Shown here: in pieces, positions 36,263 to 44,707 of the stretch
Layout of the letters: the number at the start of each line of letters is the position of its first letter
Numbering within the stretch: position 1 is the stretch's first letter
NCBI GenBank assembly: GCA_963806635.1
Contig: CAWDZA010000016.1
Span: 1-64,000 of the forward strand
Length of the DNA: 64,000 nucleotides
Direction: 5' to 3'
Origin: CAVVEQ01 sp963806635
Lineage (GTDB): Bacteria > Chloroflexota > Anaerolineae > Anaerolineales > Anaerolineaceae
The notes under the pieces: model-generated
Database searches by the model: none
The model's input: the letters and a program-made list of their open reading frames with translations, nothing else
What the model was told of the DNA's origin: nothing
Program-made: the position numbers and the translations under genes

Positions 36263-37366
36263 ATGCTCATCATCGATAGCCACGAAGATCTGGCAACCAA
36301 TATCGTCACATTCGACCGGGATTACCGCCGCTCCGCTGCCGAAACCCGTGCCCGGGAAGCCGGAACAGATATCTCGGGGTTGAATGGAGATACATTGCTT
36401 GGCTGGGAGGATTACCAGCGCGGCCAGGTTGGGTTGGTCTTCGCCACCATCTTTTCCGCACACGAAAAATACCGCCTGCCTGGCTGGAATTCAACCACGT
36501 TTACAGATCCGGACGGAGCCCGCGAAGTCTGCACCCGCCAGGTGGATGCTTATCGCAAGTTGACCAGCGAATCACCGGATATGTTTCGCCTGGTGGCAGA
36601 TCGATCCACAATGGTAGAAATTTTACAACCTTGGGAAGAAACCCCCGCCGATTTCCCCTCATGCTCCCATTCGGTTGGGCTGCTCCTCCTGATGGAAGGT
36701 GCAGAGGGGTTAAAGGAACCCGCAGAGATAGAGGATTGGCAGCAGGCAGGTGTGCGCATCGTTGGACCGGTCTGGGCGGGCACCCGCTGGTGCGGCGGCA
36801 CCCGCGAGCCGGGGAGGTTTACCCCCGAGGGCTTCCACCTCCTTGACCGCATGGCCGAACTGGGATTGATCCTGGATATTTCCCACATGTCCCCCGAATC
36901 CGCACTGCAGGCACTGGATTACTACCCCGGTCCGGTGGCGGCCAGCCACGCCAATGCTGTCAGTTTGATTCATGGGATCAGCAATCCCATCCAGAAGAAT
37001 CGCCATCTCACTGACGAGGCGATCCAAAAGCTTATCCAGCGCGGCGGTGTGATCGGTCTTCTGCCCATGATCCCCATGCTGGTCGCAGATTGGAAACTTA
37101 GCGACCCGCGTAGCGCAGCCACCCTGGAGACCGTTTTCGCTCAGATCGATCACATCTGCCAACTGGCTGGGAATACCCGCCATGTGGGTTTCGGTACAGA
37201 TTTCGACGGCGGGTTTGGGCTGCAATCCGCCCCCGAGGGGCTGGATACCATTGCCGACCTGCAAAAGCTGGCTCCCATCCTCGTCAAACACGGTTATTCA
37301 GAAATGGATATACCTGCTATACTCGGAAATAACTGGAAACGATTTCTGGAAGAATCGCTGCCTTGA
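36263..37366 (+). CDS. membrane dipeptidase-like metallopeptidase, family M19 (367 aa)
   Basis: Renal-dipeptidase-type zinc enzymes hydrolyse dipeptides, including D-amino-acid ones. Metal-ligand motifs are present: SHEDL (H-x-D, residues about 5-9), LLMEGAEG (bridging Glu), DISHMS and ASHANA (His ligands), and HVGFGTDFDGG. There is no signal peptide, so cytoplasmic processing of imported peptides is likely, which fits the ABC operon in this window. The ATG at 36263 is preferred over the GTG at 36242. The end overlaps the next gene (TTGA). Confidence 0.9.
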   Translation: MLIIDSHEDLATNIVTFDRDYRRSAAETRAREAGTDISGLNGDTLLGWEDYQRGQVGLVFATIFSAHEKYRLPGWNSTTFTDPDGAREVCTRQVDAYRKLTSESPDMFRLVADRSTMVEILQPWEETPADFPSCSHSVGLLLLMEGAEGLKEPAEIEDWQQAGVRIVGPVWAGTRWCGGTREPGRFTPEGFHLLDRMAELGLILDISHMSPESALQALDYYPGPVAASHANAVSLIHGISNPIQKNRHLTDEAIQKLIQRGGVIGLLPMIPMLVADWKLSDPRSAATLETVFAQIDHICQLAGNTRHVGFGTDFDGGFGLQSAPEGLDTIADLQKLAPILVKHGYSEMDIPAILGNNWKRFLEESLP

Positions 37367-37866
37367 AGAAACCTACCCCCGAAAAAACGGTTGAATCCCC
37401 ACCACAGATCACCGAGCCGGTTCCGCAGCCGTACTCCCTGCGCCGCATCCGCACGGGTTTGATCACCACCATGATCGGCCTGGTGCTCTTCATCATCGGC
37501 GCCAAGCCGGATATCTTTTTTCTCGACCGCTCCCCAGTTATCGGCTTTGTTCAGATCGCGGTATTCGAGATCGGGTTGGCGGTCATCTGCCTGGGGGGCT
37601 TTATCAGCTTGATGGCACTCTGGCGCCGCGATCAACCCAGCATCATGGCTGATTTCGGTATCCGCTTTGTTGCCACAGGTTATTTGATCTGCGTGTTTAC
37701 CGGCATGGCCGATATCTTTGGCTTTGGCAGCCACTTGCTGCCGGGCATTCCCTATTTTGGTCCGCTGCAATCGATGGGCGTGCTGATCGGGGAGCTGATC
37801 ATCGCCATCGGACTGATCATGCTCATCCCCACACCCTCCTATCGCGGATCGGAAACCCGGACCTGA
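37363..37866 (+). CDS. four-helix membrane protein of unknown function (167 aa)
   Basis: A Pro/Glu-rich cytoplasmic tail (residues 1-28) precedes about four hydrophobic segments (about 33-47, 60-85, 100-120, 133-153). The TTG start overlaps the dipeptidase stop, so the two are translationally coupled. No known domain is recognised. Confidence 0.65.
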   Translation: MKKPTPEKTVESPPQITEPVPQPYSLRRIRTGLITTMIGLVLFIIGAKPDIFFLDRSPVIGFVQIAVFEIGLAVICLGGFISLMALWRRDQPSIMADFGIRFVATGYLICVFTGMADIFGFGSHLLPGIPYFGPLQSMGVLIGELIIAIGLIMLIPTPSYRGSETRT

Positions 37867-37868
37867 AA

Positions 37869-38143
37869 TTAGAACGCGTATCCCATCACGCGCAGCATTT
37901 CCTCGTTTGTTCTGAATTTGAACTCCGGAAGCCCCTGCCTTTCGGCTGTGAGGATCTGCGCCCGCAGTTCCTGGTGCAGACGGTATTTGGTCGGGTAGAT
38001 GCCATATTCCGCCACCCCCCCGGCTTGATATCCCGGTGGAAGATCACCACCTCCGCCCCCGGGCTGGCAAGTTCAAAAGCGCCAAACAGACCAGCCGAGC
38101 CTGCCCCAATCACTGCTACATAATTTTGGACGGCTCGCTCCAT
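37869..38143 (-). pseudogene. N-terminal remnant of an FAD/NAD-dependent oxidoreductase
   Basis: The first 43 codons encode a dinucleotide-binding fold (VAVIGAGSAGLFGAFELASPG, with IKPGG downstream) as in glutamate-synthase-small-subunit-like flavoproteins. After a run of seven G (complement near 38015) the frame is lost. Skipping one base gives AEYGIYPTKYRLHQELRAQI, the expected family continuation, and the product ends 45 residues later at 37869. The usual proteins of this type exceed 400 residues, so this is a truncated relic with a homopolymer indel. Confidence 0.65.
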
Positions 38144-38329
38144 CGCATCTCTCCATGTATAATTTCCATTAGAAATAATATCCCGGTCAGTCTATTTTTC
38201 CCGCTGACCACTTGCCTGAGGTTGTTGTCCGCTTTTTCAAATCGGGTGTAATCTTAACCAGAAGGCATACGGGTTTTCGTCCGCATAAAAGCAATACATT
38301 TAAAATAAGGAAAGTGGAAATCAACTTCC
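38144..38329. other. intergenic region upstream of the M16 peptidase operon
   Basis: The stretch holds an A/T-rich TATAC element and GGAGAG that probably serve the leftward remnant, and a GGAAAG-type ribosome-binding site for the rightward M16 gene (12-18 nt before its ATG). I see no convincing -35/-10 pair for the peptidase operon and no RNA gene. Confidence 0.4.
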
Positions 38330-39628
38330 ATGCCTGACCAAACTGTAATTCACAAACATACACTGCCTAATGGACTAACCATCCGGCTTAAAGAGATCCA
38401 TACCGCGCCAATCATCAGCCACTGGGTCTGGTACCGGGTTGGCTCACGCAACGAGATCCCCGGCAAGACCGGCCTCTCTCACTGGGTGGAGCATATGCAG
38501 TTCAAGGGTACGCCCACCTTCCCAGCCTCCACGCTGGATAAAGCCATTTCGCGCGAGGGCGGTGTGTGGAACGCATTCACCTACCTGGATTGGACCACCT
38601 ACTTCGAGACCATGCCCGCGGATAAGATCGATCTCGGGCTGCAGCTGGAAGTGGACCGCATGACCAACAGCCTCTTCAGCCCCGAAGAGGTGGAAGCCGA
38701 GCGCACGGTCATCATTTCCGAACGCGAGGGCAGCGAGAATGAGCCGCTTTTCAAACTCAGTGAGGCTGTTCAGACGGCTTCTTTTGATTCCCATCCCTAT
38801 CGCAATGAGATCATCGGCGAGCTTGGCGACCTTCAGAGTATCACCCGCGAGGACCTGTATCATCATTACCGGCAGAACTATTCACCTGCCAATGCCCTAC
38901 TCTGCATGGCGGGTGATTTCGATGCCGTGGAAATGCTGCACAGGATCGAGGACCTCTACTCCGACTTGCCTGATGGCGAGATCCCAGATGGTCACGTTCA
39001 CCAGGAATCCCACTTGGAAAAAGAACGTCAAATTAACATTAAGGGACATGGTGAGACGACTTACTTGCTGCTCGCCTACCGGGCTCCCCGCGCCGACTCG
39101 GCGGATTTCTTCACCTTTTCGGTTCTGGATTCGCTGCTGTGTGGGCCGAGTTCGCTGAATATGTTTGGCGGAGGCGGAATTTCCAATAAAACCTCGATTC
39201 TTTATCAGAAACTGGTGGATACAGGGCTTGCCACCGGCATCTCCGGTGGGCTGCAGGCAACCATCGACCCTTATCTTTACGAGATCACCGCCACCATCAA
39301 CCCCGACCACTCCATTCAGGAGATCCTGGCAGTAATCGATGGCGAAATCGAAGCCCTGCAAACCCGCCTGGTGCAGGAGGCGGAAATTCACCGTGCCATC
39401 AAGCAAGCCCGCGCGCTTTTCGCTTATGGGAGCGAAAACATCACCAACCAGGCCTTCTGGCTGGGATATGCAGAGATGTTCGCTACATATGACTGGTTTG
39501 AAAACTATTTGACCAACCTGGAAAAAACATCCCCGGAGGAGATCAAGGAACTTGCTTCCGGCTACCTGCTGCCCGCTCACAGGGTTGTAGGAACCTACAA
39601 ACCGCGCAACATCAAGGAGGCCAAATGA
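38330..39628 (+). CDS. M16 zinc peptidase, catalytic subunit type (432 aa)
   Basis: The inverted zinc motif HWVEH (H-x-x-E-H, about residues 46-50) and the distal Glu in EEVEAERTVIISEREG (about 76 residues later) are complete, as in insulinase/processing-peptidase enzymes. The C-terminal half carries the second M16 domain with an R/Y-type substrate-binding segment. The next gene encodes a partner without the zinc motif and overlaps by 4 nt (ATGA). The pair resembles heterodimeric processing peptidases that degrade or trim peptides. Confidence 0.92.
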   Translation: MPDQTVIHKHTLPNGLTIRLKEIHTAPIISHWVWYRVGSRNEIPGKTGLSHWVEHMQFKGTPTFPASTLDKAISREGGVWNAFTYLDWTTYFETMPADKIDLGLQLEVDRMTNSLFSPEEVEAERTVIISEREGSENEPLFKLSEAVQTASFDSHPYRNEIIGELGDLQSITREDLYHHYRQNYSPANALLCMAGDFDAVEMLHRIEDLYSDLPDGEIPDGHVHQESHLEKERQINIKGHGETTYLLLAYRAPRADSADFFTFSVLDSLLCGPSSLNMFGGGGISNKTSILYQKLVDTGLATGISGGLQATIDPYLYEITATINPDHSIQEILAVIDGEIEALQTRLVQEAEIHRAIKQARALFAYGSENITNQAFWLGYAEMFATYDWFENYLTNLEKTSPEEIKELASGYLLPAHRVVGTYKPRNIKEAK

Positions 39629-40935
39629 GGAGCCTTCAGAACGGCGATATTAAATCGCTTCCCGGTCCGGATGATATCGGCCGCTCCGAATTGCCGAACG
39701 GAATAACCCTGCTGACCCGCAGTAACTTCAACAGCCCTTCGGTAGTGATCAGCGGATATTTCCATGCGGGCAGCATTTTTGACCCCAACGACAAGCTGGG
39801 CCTGGCCTATTACACCGCAGTCTCCATCATGCGCGGTACTCAGGAACGCACCTTCCATCAGATCTACGATAGCCTGGAAAGCGTGGGCGCTGGGCTCGGG
39901 TTCAGCGCCAGCACCCTCACTGGTGCGTTCAGCGGGCGCTCCCTGTGTGAAGACCTGCCCCTGGTCCTGGCTACCCTATCCGAATGTCTGCGGTCACCCG
40001 TTTTCCCACCACCGGAGGTGGAGCGCTTGCGTGCGCAGTTTATGACCGGTTTGGCTATCCGAGCCCAGGATACAGCCGCAAATGCCGCGCTCAAGTTCGA
40101 CGAACTGATCTTCCGCGGACATCCCTTCGCCCGCCCGGAGGATGGCTACCCCGAGACGGTTGCCGCCATCACTCAACTGGACCTGGTCGAGTTCCACAAA
40201 AAGCATTATGGTCCCCAAGGGATGGTGATGGTGTTGGTTGGCGCCATCAGCCACCAGGAAGCCGTTGACCTGGTTCTAAATGCCCTGGGAAGTTGGAGCA
40301 ACGCAGAACAGGAACCTCTGCCAGCCATCGTAGCTGTGAGCCCACTTCATAATGAGGAACGCGAGCATATTGCCCTGCCGGGAAAATCACAGACCGACCT
40401 GATCATGGGTGTTCTTGGTCCCAGGCGGGCTTCGCCGGATTACTTCGCCGCTTCGCTGGGCAATAGCGTGCTGGGGCAGTTCGGCATGATGGGGCGCATC
40501 GGAGATGTGGTTCGCGAGCAAGCCGGTCTGGCCTATCACGCCTCCACCAGCCTCAACGCCGGGGTGGAGACAGGCACATGGGAAGTTACCGCAGGCGTGA
40601 ACCCAAAAAACCTTGCCCGCGCCATCGATCTGATCTACTCCGAGCTCCGGCGGTTCATCCAGGAACCTGTCACCGATGAAGAACTGGCAGACAGTAAATC
40701 CAACTACATCGGCCGCCTGCCTCTTTCCATGGAATCCAATTCCGGGGTGGCTGGGGCGCTCATCAACCTGGAACGCTTCAATCTTGGTCTGGATTATTAC
40801 CGCCGCTATCCTTCATTGGTCAACGCCGTCACGGTAGATCAGGTTTTGGAAACTGCCCGCGCGTATTTACATCCAGAAAAAATGATCGTAGTCAGTTCCG
40901 GACCTGCCCTTATCAATAAACGGGGAAAAAAGTGA
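39625..40935 (+). CDS. M16 peptidase-like protein, non-catalytic partner (436 aa)
   Basis: Same fold and length as the preceding protein, but where HxxEH is expected the sequence reads YYTAVSIMRGT, so zinc cannot be bound. The glycine-rich loop typical of alpha-type subunits may be represented by GAFSGRSLCED. It is translationally coupled to the catalytic partner, which predicts a heterodimer, and followed with overlap by acpS. Confidence 0.9.
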   Translation: MRSLQNGDIKSLPGPDDIGRSELPNGITLLTRSNFNSPSVVISGYFHAGSIFDPNDKLGLAYYTAVSIMRGTQERTFHQIYDSLESVGAGLGFSASTLTGAFSGRSLCEDLPLVLATLSECLRSPVFPPPEVERLRAQFMTGLAIRAQDTAANAALKFDELIFRGHPFARPEDGYPETVAAITQLDLVEFHKKHYGPQGMVMVLVGAISHQEAVDLVLNALGSWSNAEQEPLPAIVAVSPLHNEEREHIALPGKSQTDLIMGVLGPRRASPDYFAASLGNSVLGQFGMMGRIGDVVREQAGLAYHASTSLNAGVETGTWEVTAGVNPKNLARAIDLIYSELRRFIQEPVTDEELADSKSNYIGRLPLSMESNSGVAGALINLERFNLGLDYYRRYPSLVNAVTVDQVLETARAYLHPEKMIVVSSGPALINKRGKK

Positions 40936-41312
40936 TCATTCGCACCGGCATCGACCTGGTAGAGGTGCATCGCCTGGCGGAGGTGAACCCGCGTATTCGA
41001 ACCCGCTTTCTCCAGCGGGTGTTCACCCCCGAGGAGCTGCGCATCTGCCGCGATTCCAACGAAAAACTGGCTGGCCGCTTCGCCGTCAAGGAGGCTGTCT
41101 CCAAAGCCCTCGGCACGGGCATCGGACCCATCCGCTGGCAGGACGTGGAAACTCTGGATGGTGCCATGGGAGAACCGATCCTGATACTCTATGGCAAAGC
41201 GCAGGTCGTCGCGGATATGATCGGGTTGGAAGACTGGTCGGTGAGCATCAGCGACTCTGGCGACCTGGTGATGGCAGTGGCTGCGGCCGTGGGCGGCGGT
41301 ACCAGCGGCTGA
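40932..41312 (+). CDS. acpS: holo-[acyl-carrier-protein] synthase (126 aa)
   Basis: AcpS transfers 4'-phosphopantetheine from CoA to the ACP serine. The magnesium-binding GIDLVEVHRL (Asp near residue 7) and FAVKEAVSKALGTGI (Glu near residue 56) motifs are intact, with the typical 120-130 residue length. The GTG start overlaps the stop of the M16 partner (GTGA). Confidence 0.94.
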   Translation: MIIRTGIDLVEVHRLAEVNPRIRTRFLQRVFTPEELRICRDSNEKLAGRFAVKEAVSKALGTGIGPIRWQDVETLDGAMGEPILILYGKAQVVADMIGLEDWSVSISDSGDLVMAVAAAVGGGTSG

Positions 41313-41331
41313 TCCCCGCGGAAGGTTTTCC

Positions 41332-41988
41332 TTGAAAATTCTGGCGGTGAGCGATGTGGAAAACGGGCTGGTCTACAGCCCCTCCAGCCGAGAGCGGTTC
41401 AAGGATGCCCGCCTGGTAATTAGTTGCGGCGACCTGCCTCTCGGATACCTGGAATACATCATCAATACCCTGGAAGTACCCCTATATTTCGTTTTTGGCA
41501 ATCACACTCATTTGGCGGAAAAAGGCGAGGGCGAACGTAACCAGATTCCCTGGGGAGCTTTCAACCTGCACCGGCGCACCGTCCGGGACGAGACTGGGCT
41601 TCTGTTGGCAGGACTTGAAGGTTCTGTTATTTATAACTATGGACCGCACCAGTATTCCCAGGAAGACATGTGGTTGAAAGCTTTCAGCCTGGTACCGGGA
41701 TTCTTAATGAATAAGCTCCGTTTCGGGCGTTACCTGGATATTTTCGTCACCCATGCCCCCCCCTGGCAGATCCATGACCAGCCCGACCTGCCGCATCAGG
41801 GAATCAAGGCGTTTCGCTGGGTACTCAAATCTTTCCGCCCAACACTGCATTTGCACGGGCATATCCATGTTTATAATAATCGCACTGTTCGGGACACGCT
41901 TTTCCACCAGACACGTGTGCTGAATGTTTACGGGTATAAAGAGGTCGAGGTGAGTTTGGAAAAAAGTCGAAGGGATGGGCACAGATGA
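41332..41988 (+). CDS. calcineurin-like metallophosphoesterase (218 aa)
   Basis: Motifs of the two-metal phosphoesterase fold are present: SDVENG, CGDLP, GNHTH, HAPPW and HGHIH. The family acts on phosphomono- or diesters, and the substrate is unknown. A TTG start is used, with GGAAGG about 7 nt upstream. The stop overlaps the next gene by 4 nt, indicating coupling with the ParB-like/DUF4032 protein. Confidence 0.85.
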   Translation: MKILAVSDVENGLVYSPSSRERFKDARLVISCGDLPLGYLEYIINTLEVPLYFVFGNHTHLAEKGEGERNQIPWGAFNLHRRTVRDETGLLLAGLEGSVIYNYGPHQYSQEDMWLKAFSLVPGFLMNKLRFGRYLDIFVTHAPPWQIHDQPDLPHQGIKAFRWVLKSFRPTLHLHGHIHVYNNRTVRDTLFHQTRVLNVYGYKEVEVSLEKSRRDGHR

Positions 41989-42920
41989 GTTCATCCACCG
42001 ATGGTCCGGCGCCGGATATGATCCGCAAGGCAGCCCACTCGGATTTCGAAGATGCCTACCGAAAGGGTGCCTGGCGCAGCATTCTGGGATGGGTCACCCG
42101 TAACCGGGTGGAACTGCTCCCTTTTGATGAAGTCCGCACCCGCCTGCCGGTGAAGGGGCAGCACTATGTCGGCATGCGCGAAGTACCCCTGGACGCCATT
42201 ATCGGCAGTGTCAGCCGTTATAACGACTTCGACCGGGCGTTCCTTCCGCGTCAAACCCATACCCGGGAGCGCTGGGAAAACGTGGATTCCGCCCACCTGC
42301 AGGATATCATCCTCCCGCCAATTGAGGTCTACCAGATCGGGGATGCCTATTTCGTCAAGGATGGCAATCATCGGGTTTCTGTCGCCCGTATGAAAGGCCA
42401 GGCCTATATCGATGCCTATGTGATCCGGTTGGACGTGCCGGTGGAGATCGAACCCGACCTGGATCTGAACACCTTAATTTTGAAGCAGGAGGAGGGCGAA
42501 TTCCTTGAAAAAACGGATTTGATGGACTACCGCCCCGATGCTGAAATTCATCTCACCATTCCAGGCATGTATGCCAACCTGCTGGACCATATCCGTGTTC
42601 ACCGTTGGTACATGGGTGAAAAGAGCAAGGGCTTTATTTCTGAACAGGAAGCAGTCGTGGATTGGTACGATACCGTCTACATGCCGCTGTTGGAGATCAT
42701 CCGCCGCGAGAAGATCCTGGTTCAGTTCCCCAACCGCACAGAGGCTGATCTTTACTTATGGATCATTGAGCACCGCTGGTACCTGCAGGAGGAATACAAC
42801 TCTCCCGTCAGCCTGGAGCTGGCGTCACGCGATTTTGTTAACCGATTTAGAAAAGGCGCGCTCGCCAATGCGCTTGCCGCAGCTGGTCAGAGGATTCGCA
42901 GTTGGCTCCACTGGGGATAA
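41985..42920 (+). CDS. ParB-like N-domain + DUF4032 protein (311 aa)
   Basis: Residues about 45-150 resemble the ParB/sulfiredoxin fold: VPLDAIIGSV, LPPIEVYQIGDAYFVKDGNH and HRVSVARMKG, the latter matching the ParB GxHR phosphate-binding box (here GNHR). Residues about 215-300 match the DUF4032 pattern with repeated HRWY motifs (VHRWYMGEKSKGF and EHRWYLQEEYN). It is coupled to the phosphoesterase by an ATGA overlap. ParB-fold proteins can bind or hydrolyse nucleotides; no function is proven for this combination. Confidence 0.75.
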   Translation: MSSSTDGPAPDMIRKAAHSDFEDAYRKGAWRSILGWVTRNRVELLPFDEVRTRLPVKGQHYVGMREVPLDAIIGSVSRYNDFDRAFLPRQTHTRERWENVDSAHLQDIILPPIEVYQIGDAYFVKDGNHRVSVARMKGQAYIDAYVIRLDVPVEIEPDLDLNTLILKQEEGEFLEKTDLMDYRPDAEIHLTIPGMYANLLDHIRVHRWYMGEKSKGFISEQEAVVDWYDTVYMPLLEIIRREKILVQFPNRTEADLYLWIIEHRWYLQEEYNSPVSLELASRDFVNRFRKGALANALAAAGQRIRSWLHWG

Positions 42921-42973
42921 AACCAAAGAAACCCGAATTAACCTCCGGGGATTTAAAAATTTTAGATCAAAGG

Positions 42974-43225
42974 TTAAATGGACTGAAGTCCAAGCCAGAA
43001 GTGGTTGGGCATCACCATCCGGTTTGAGCGAACTTCCACACCCATCGAGTTGGTAGGATCAGATGCCAACATGCTGGGATGCACGAAACACAGGTCCGGT
43101 TTCCGCCCGTATTTTTTAAAATAGTAATCTGCCGCCATGTTTACCTTGGTGTTAAGATCTTTCCGCGGGTCGTTATCGAACCAGAGCATGCCAGTATCCA
43201 TATATTCTTCTCCATTTTCAGCCAT
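42974..43225 (-). CDS. small conserved-looking protein (83 aa)
   Basis: The product is acidic at its start (MAENGEEYMDTGMLWFDNDP) and continues KKYGRKPDLCFVHPSML, with no membrane segment and no recognised domain. It is likely a real gene because a perfect consensus promoter (43232-43260) ends 6 nt before its ATG, placing the transcription start at the initiation codon. It stands alone on the minus strand between two plus-strand operons. Confidence 0.7.
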   Translation of the reverse strand: MAENGEEYMDTGMLWFDNDPRKDLNTKVNMAADYYFKKYGRKPDLCFVHPSMLASDPTNSMGVEVRSNRMVMPNHFWLGLQSI

Positions 43226-43231
43226 ACCTTC

Positions 43232-43260
43232 ATTATATAGAACATTCTTTCTAATGTCAA
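43232..43260 (-). promoter_or_regulatory. consensus promoter TTGACA-17-TATAAT for the 83-aa gene
   Basis: On the minus strand a perfect TTGACA (complement at 43255-43260) and a perfect TATAAT (complement at 43232-43237) are spaced by 17 bp. The ATG begins at 43225, so the message should be leaderless or nearly so. Confidence 0.85.
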
Positions 43261-43390
43261 TATGGTTTGAGATGCTTTTGATAGCTTTTTTTAGTTTTTT
43301 TTGGTATGCTTAACCTGCTGATATGTATAGCAAACTTCATGCCAACACCCCGCCGCGGGCAGGCAATACCCCACCATTGGAGGAAAAGTC
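43261..43390 (+). other. leader region of frr
   Basis: The region has two T-runs and a TATGCT that may act as a -10 for frr, then TGGAGGAAAAG 4-14 nt before the frr ATG. I see no clear -35. Confidence 0.4.
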
Positions 43391-43948
43391 ATGATCAAAG
43401 AGACCATGAAGGAAGCCGAAACCAAGATGAATGGGGCCATTGGCGCCCTGGAGACCGATCTTTCCGGCATTCGTACCGGGCATGCCAGCCCCGCCCTGGT
43501 TGAACGTCTGCAGGTGGAATACTACGGCGCACCGACCTCCCTCTTGCAGCTTGCCACCATCAGCGCTCCGGAACCGCGCCAGCTTCTCATCCGACCCTTT
43601 GACCCAACCACCCTCAAAGCCATCGAGAAAGCCATTCTAGCCTCTGAACTGGGACTCACTCCCAATAATGATGGCAAGGTGATCCGCCTCAATATCCCGC
43701 TCCTCACCGAAGAGCGCCGCCGCGAGCTGGTCAAGATCGTTCACCATCGCCTGGAGGAAGCGCGCATCGCTGTGCGCAATATCCGTCGGGATTTGATCAA
43801 GGACCTTAAGGATTTCGAGCACGAAAAGATGATCTCGGAGGATGATCTGAAAACCGGCGAAGAGGAGCTGCAGAAGCTCACAGATAAAAAGGTGGAGGAG
43901 ATCGACGCCATCGGGGAACGTAAAGAAAAAGAGATCATGGAGGTTTAA
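43391..43948 (+). CDS. frr: ribosome recycling factor (185 aa)
   Basis: Frr splits post-termination ribosomes together with EF-G. The length and motifs match the family: GHASPALVERLQVEYYGAPTSL, ISAPEPRQLLIRPFD, GKVIRLNIPLLTEERRRELVK, and the helical C-terminus. It is the first gene of the frr-uppS-cdsA block, an order common across bacteria. Confidence 0.97.
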   Translation: MIKETMKEAETKMNGAIGALETDLSGIRTGHASPALVERLQVEYYGAPTSLLQLATISAPEPRQLLIRPFDPTTLKAIEKAILASELGLTPNNDGKVIRLNIPLLTEERRRELVKIVHHRLEEARIAVRNIRRDLIKDLKDFEHEKMISEDDLKTGEEELQKLTDKKVEEIDAIGERKEKEIMEV

Positions 43949-43954
43949 CCTGGC

Positions 43955-44707
43955 ATGGGAGATTCCGCGGATCTGACCGGCTACGGAGCCATCCCCGAGC
44001 ATATCGCCATCATCATGGATGGCAACGGCCGCTGGGCCCAGGCCCATGGCGTGCCGCGCATCGAAGGCCACCGCGCCGGCACCGAGAATCTGCGCCGGGT
44101 GATCAAAGGCTGCGTCGATTTCGGGGTCAAATATCTTACCGTCTACGCCTTTTCCACCGAGAATTGGTCCCGCCCCAAAGATGAGGTGCAGGGCTTGCTG
44201 CAGATCCTGGGATCAGTGATCGACCGTGAACTGAAAGAATTGAATGCCCAGGGGGTGCAGCTCCGGCATATCGGCCGGCTGGAGAAACTCCCAACATTGC
44301 TACGGAAGAAAGTAACCCATGCGGTGGAGGTCACCAAAAATAACGATCACCTGGTTTTCACCATCGCGTGGAACTACGGCGGTCGGGATGAGATCGTATA
44401 CGCCGTCCAGCAGATCATCCAGGAAGGCATTCAAGCCAGCGAGGTGACGGAAGATGATATTTGCCAACGCCTCTTCACCGCCGGCACTCCCGACCCCGAC
44501 CTGATCATCCGCACCTCTGGCGAGATCCGCGGTAGTAATTTCCTCATCTGGCAATCCGCCTATTCCGAGTGGTATTTCACCCCCGTGCTTTGGCCTGATT
44601 TTGATAAAGAGGAACTTCACAAAGCCATTGTGGAATTCGGGTTACGCAACCGGCGTTATGGCGGTCGGCAGGGCTGCGACCCGGTGGAAAGCGGCTACGT
44701 TGGTTAA
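43955..44707 (+). CDS. uppS: isoprenyl transferase / undecaprenyl diphosphate synthase (250 aa)
   Basis: UppS extends farnesyl diphosphate to the C55 carrier used for wall polymer synthesis. The catalytic Asp motif IIMDGNGRWAQ (about residues 21-31), GHRAG, FSTENWSRP, and LIIRTSGE with the C-terminal WPDFDKEEL are all present. The carrier it makes would serve the GT2, LCP and murein enzymes in this window. It overlaps the cdsA start by 8 nt. Confidence 0.96.
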   Translation: MGDSADLTGYGAIPEHIAIIMDGNGRWAQAHGVPRIEGHRAGTENLRRVIKGCVDFGVKYLTVYAFSTENWSRPKDEVQGLLQILGSVIDRELKELNAQGVQLRHIGRLEKLPTLLRKKVTHAVEVTKNNDHLVFTIAWNYGGRDEIVYAVQQIIQEGIQASEVTEDDICQRLFTAGTPDPDLIIRTSGEIRGSNFLIWQSAYSEWYFTPVLWPDFDKEELHKAIVEFGLRNRRYGGRQGCDPVESGYVG

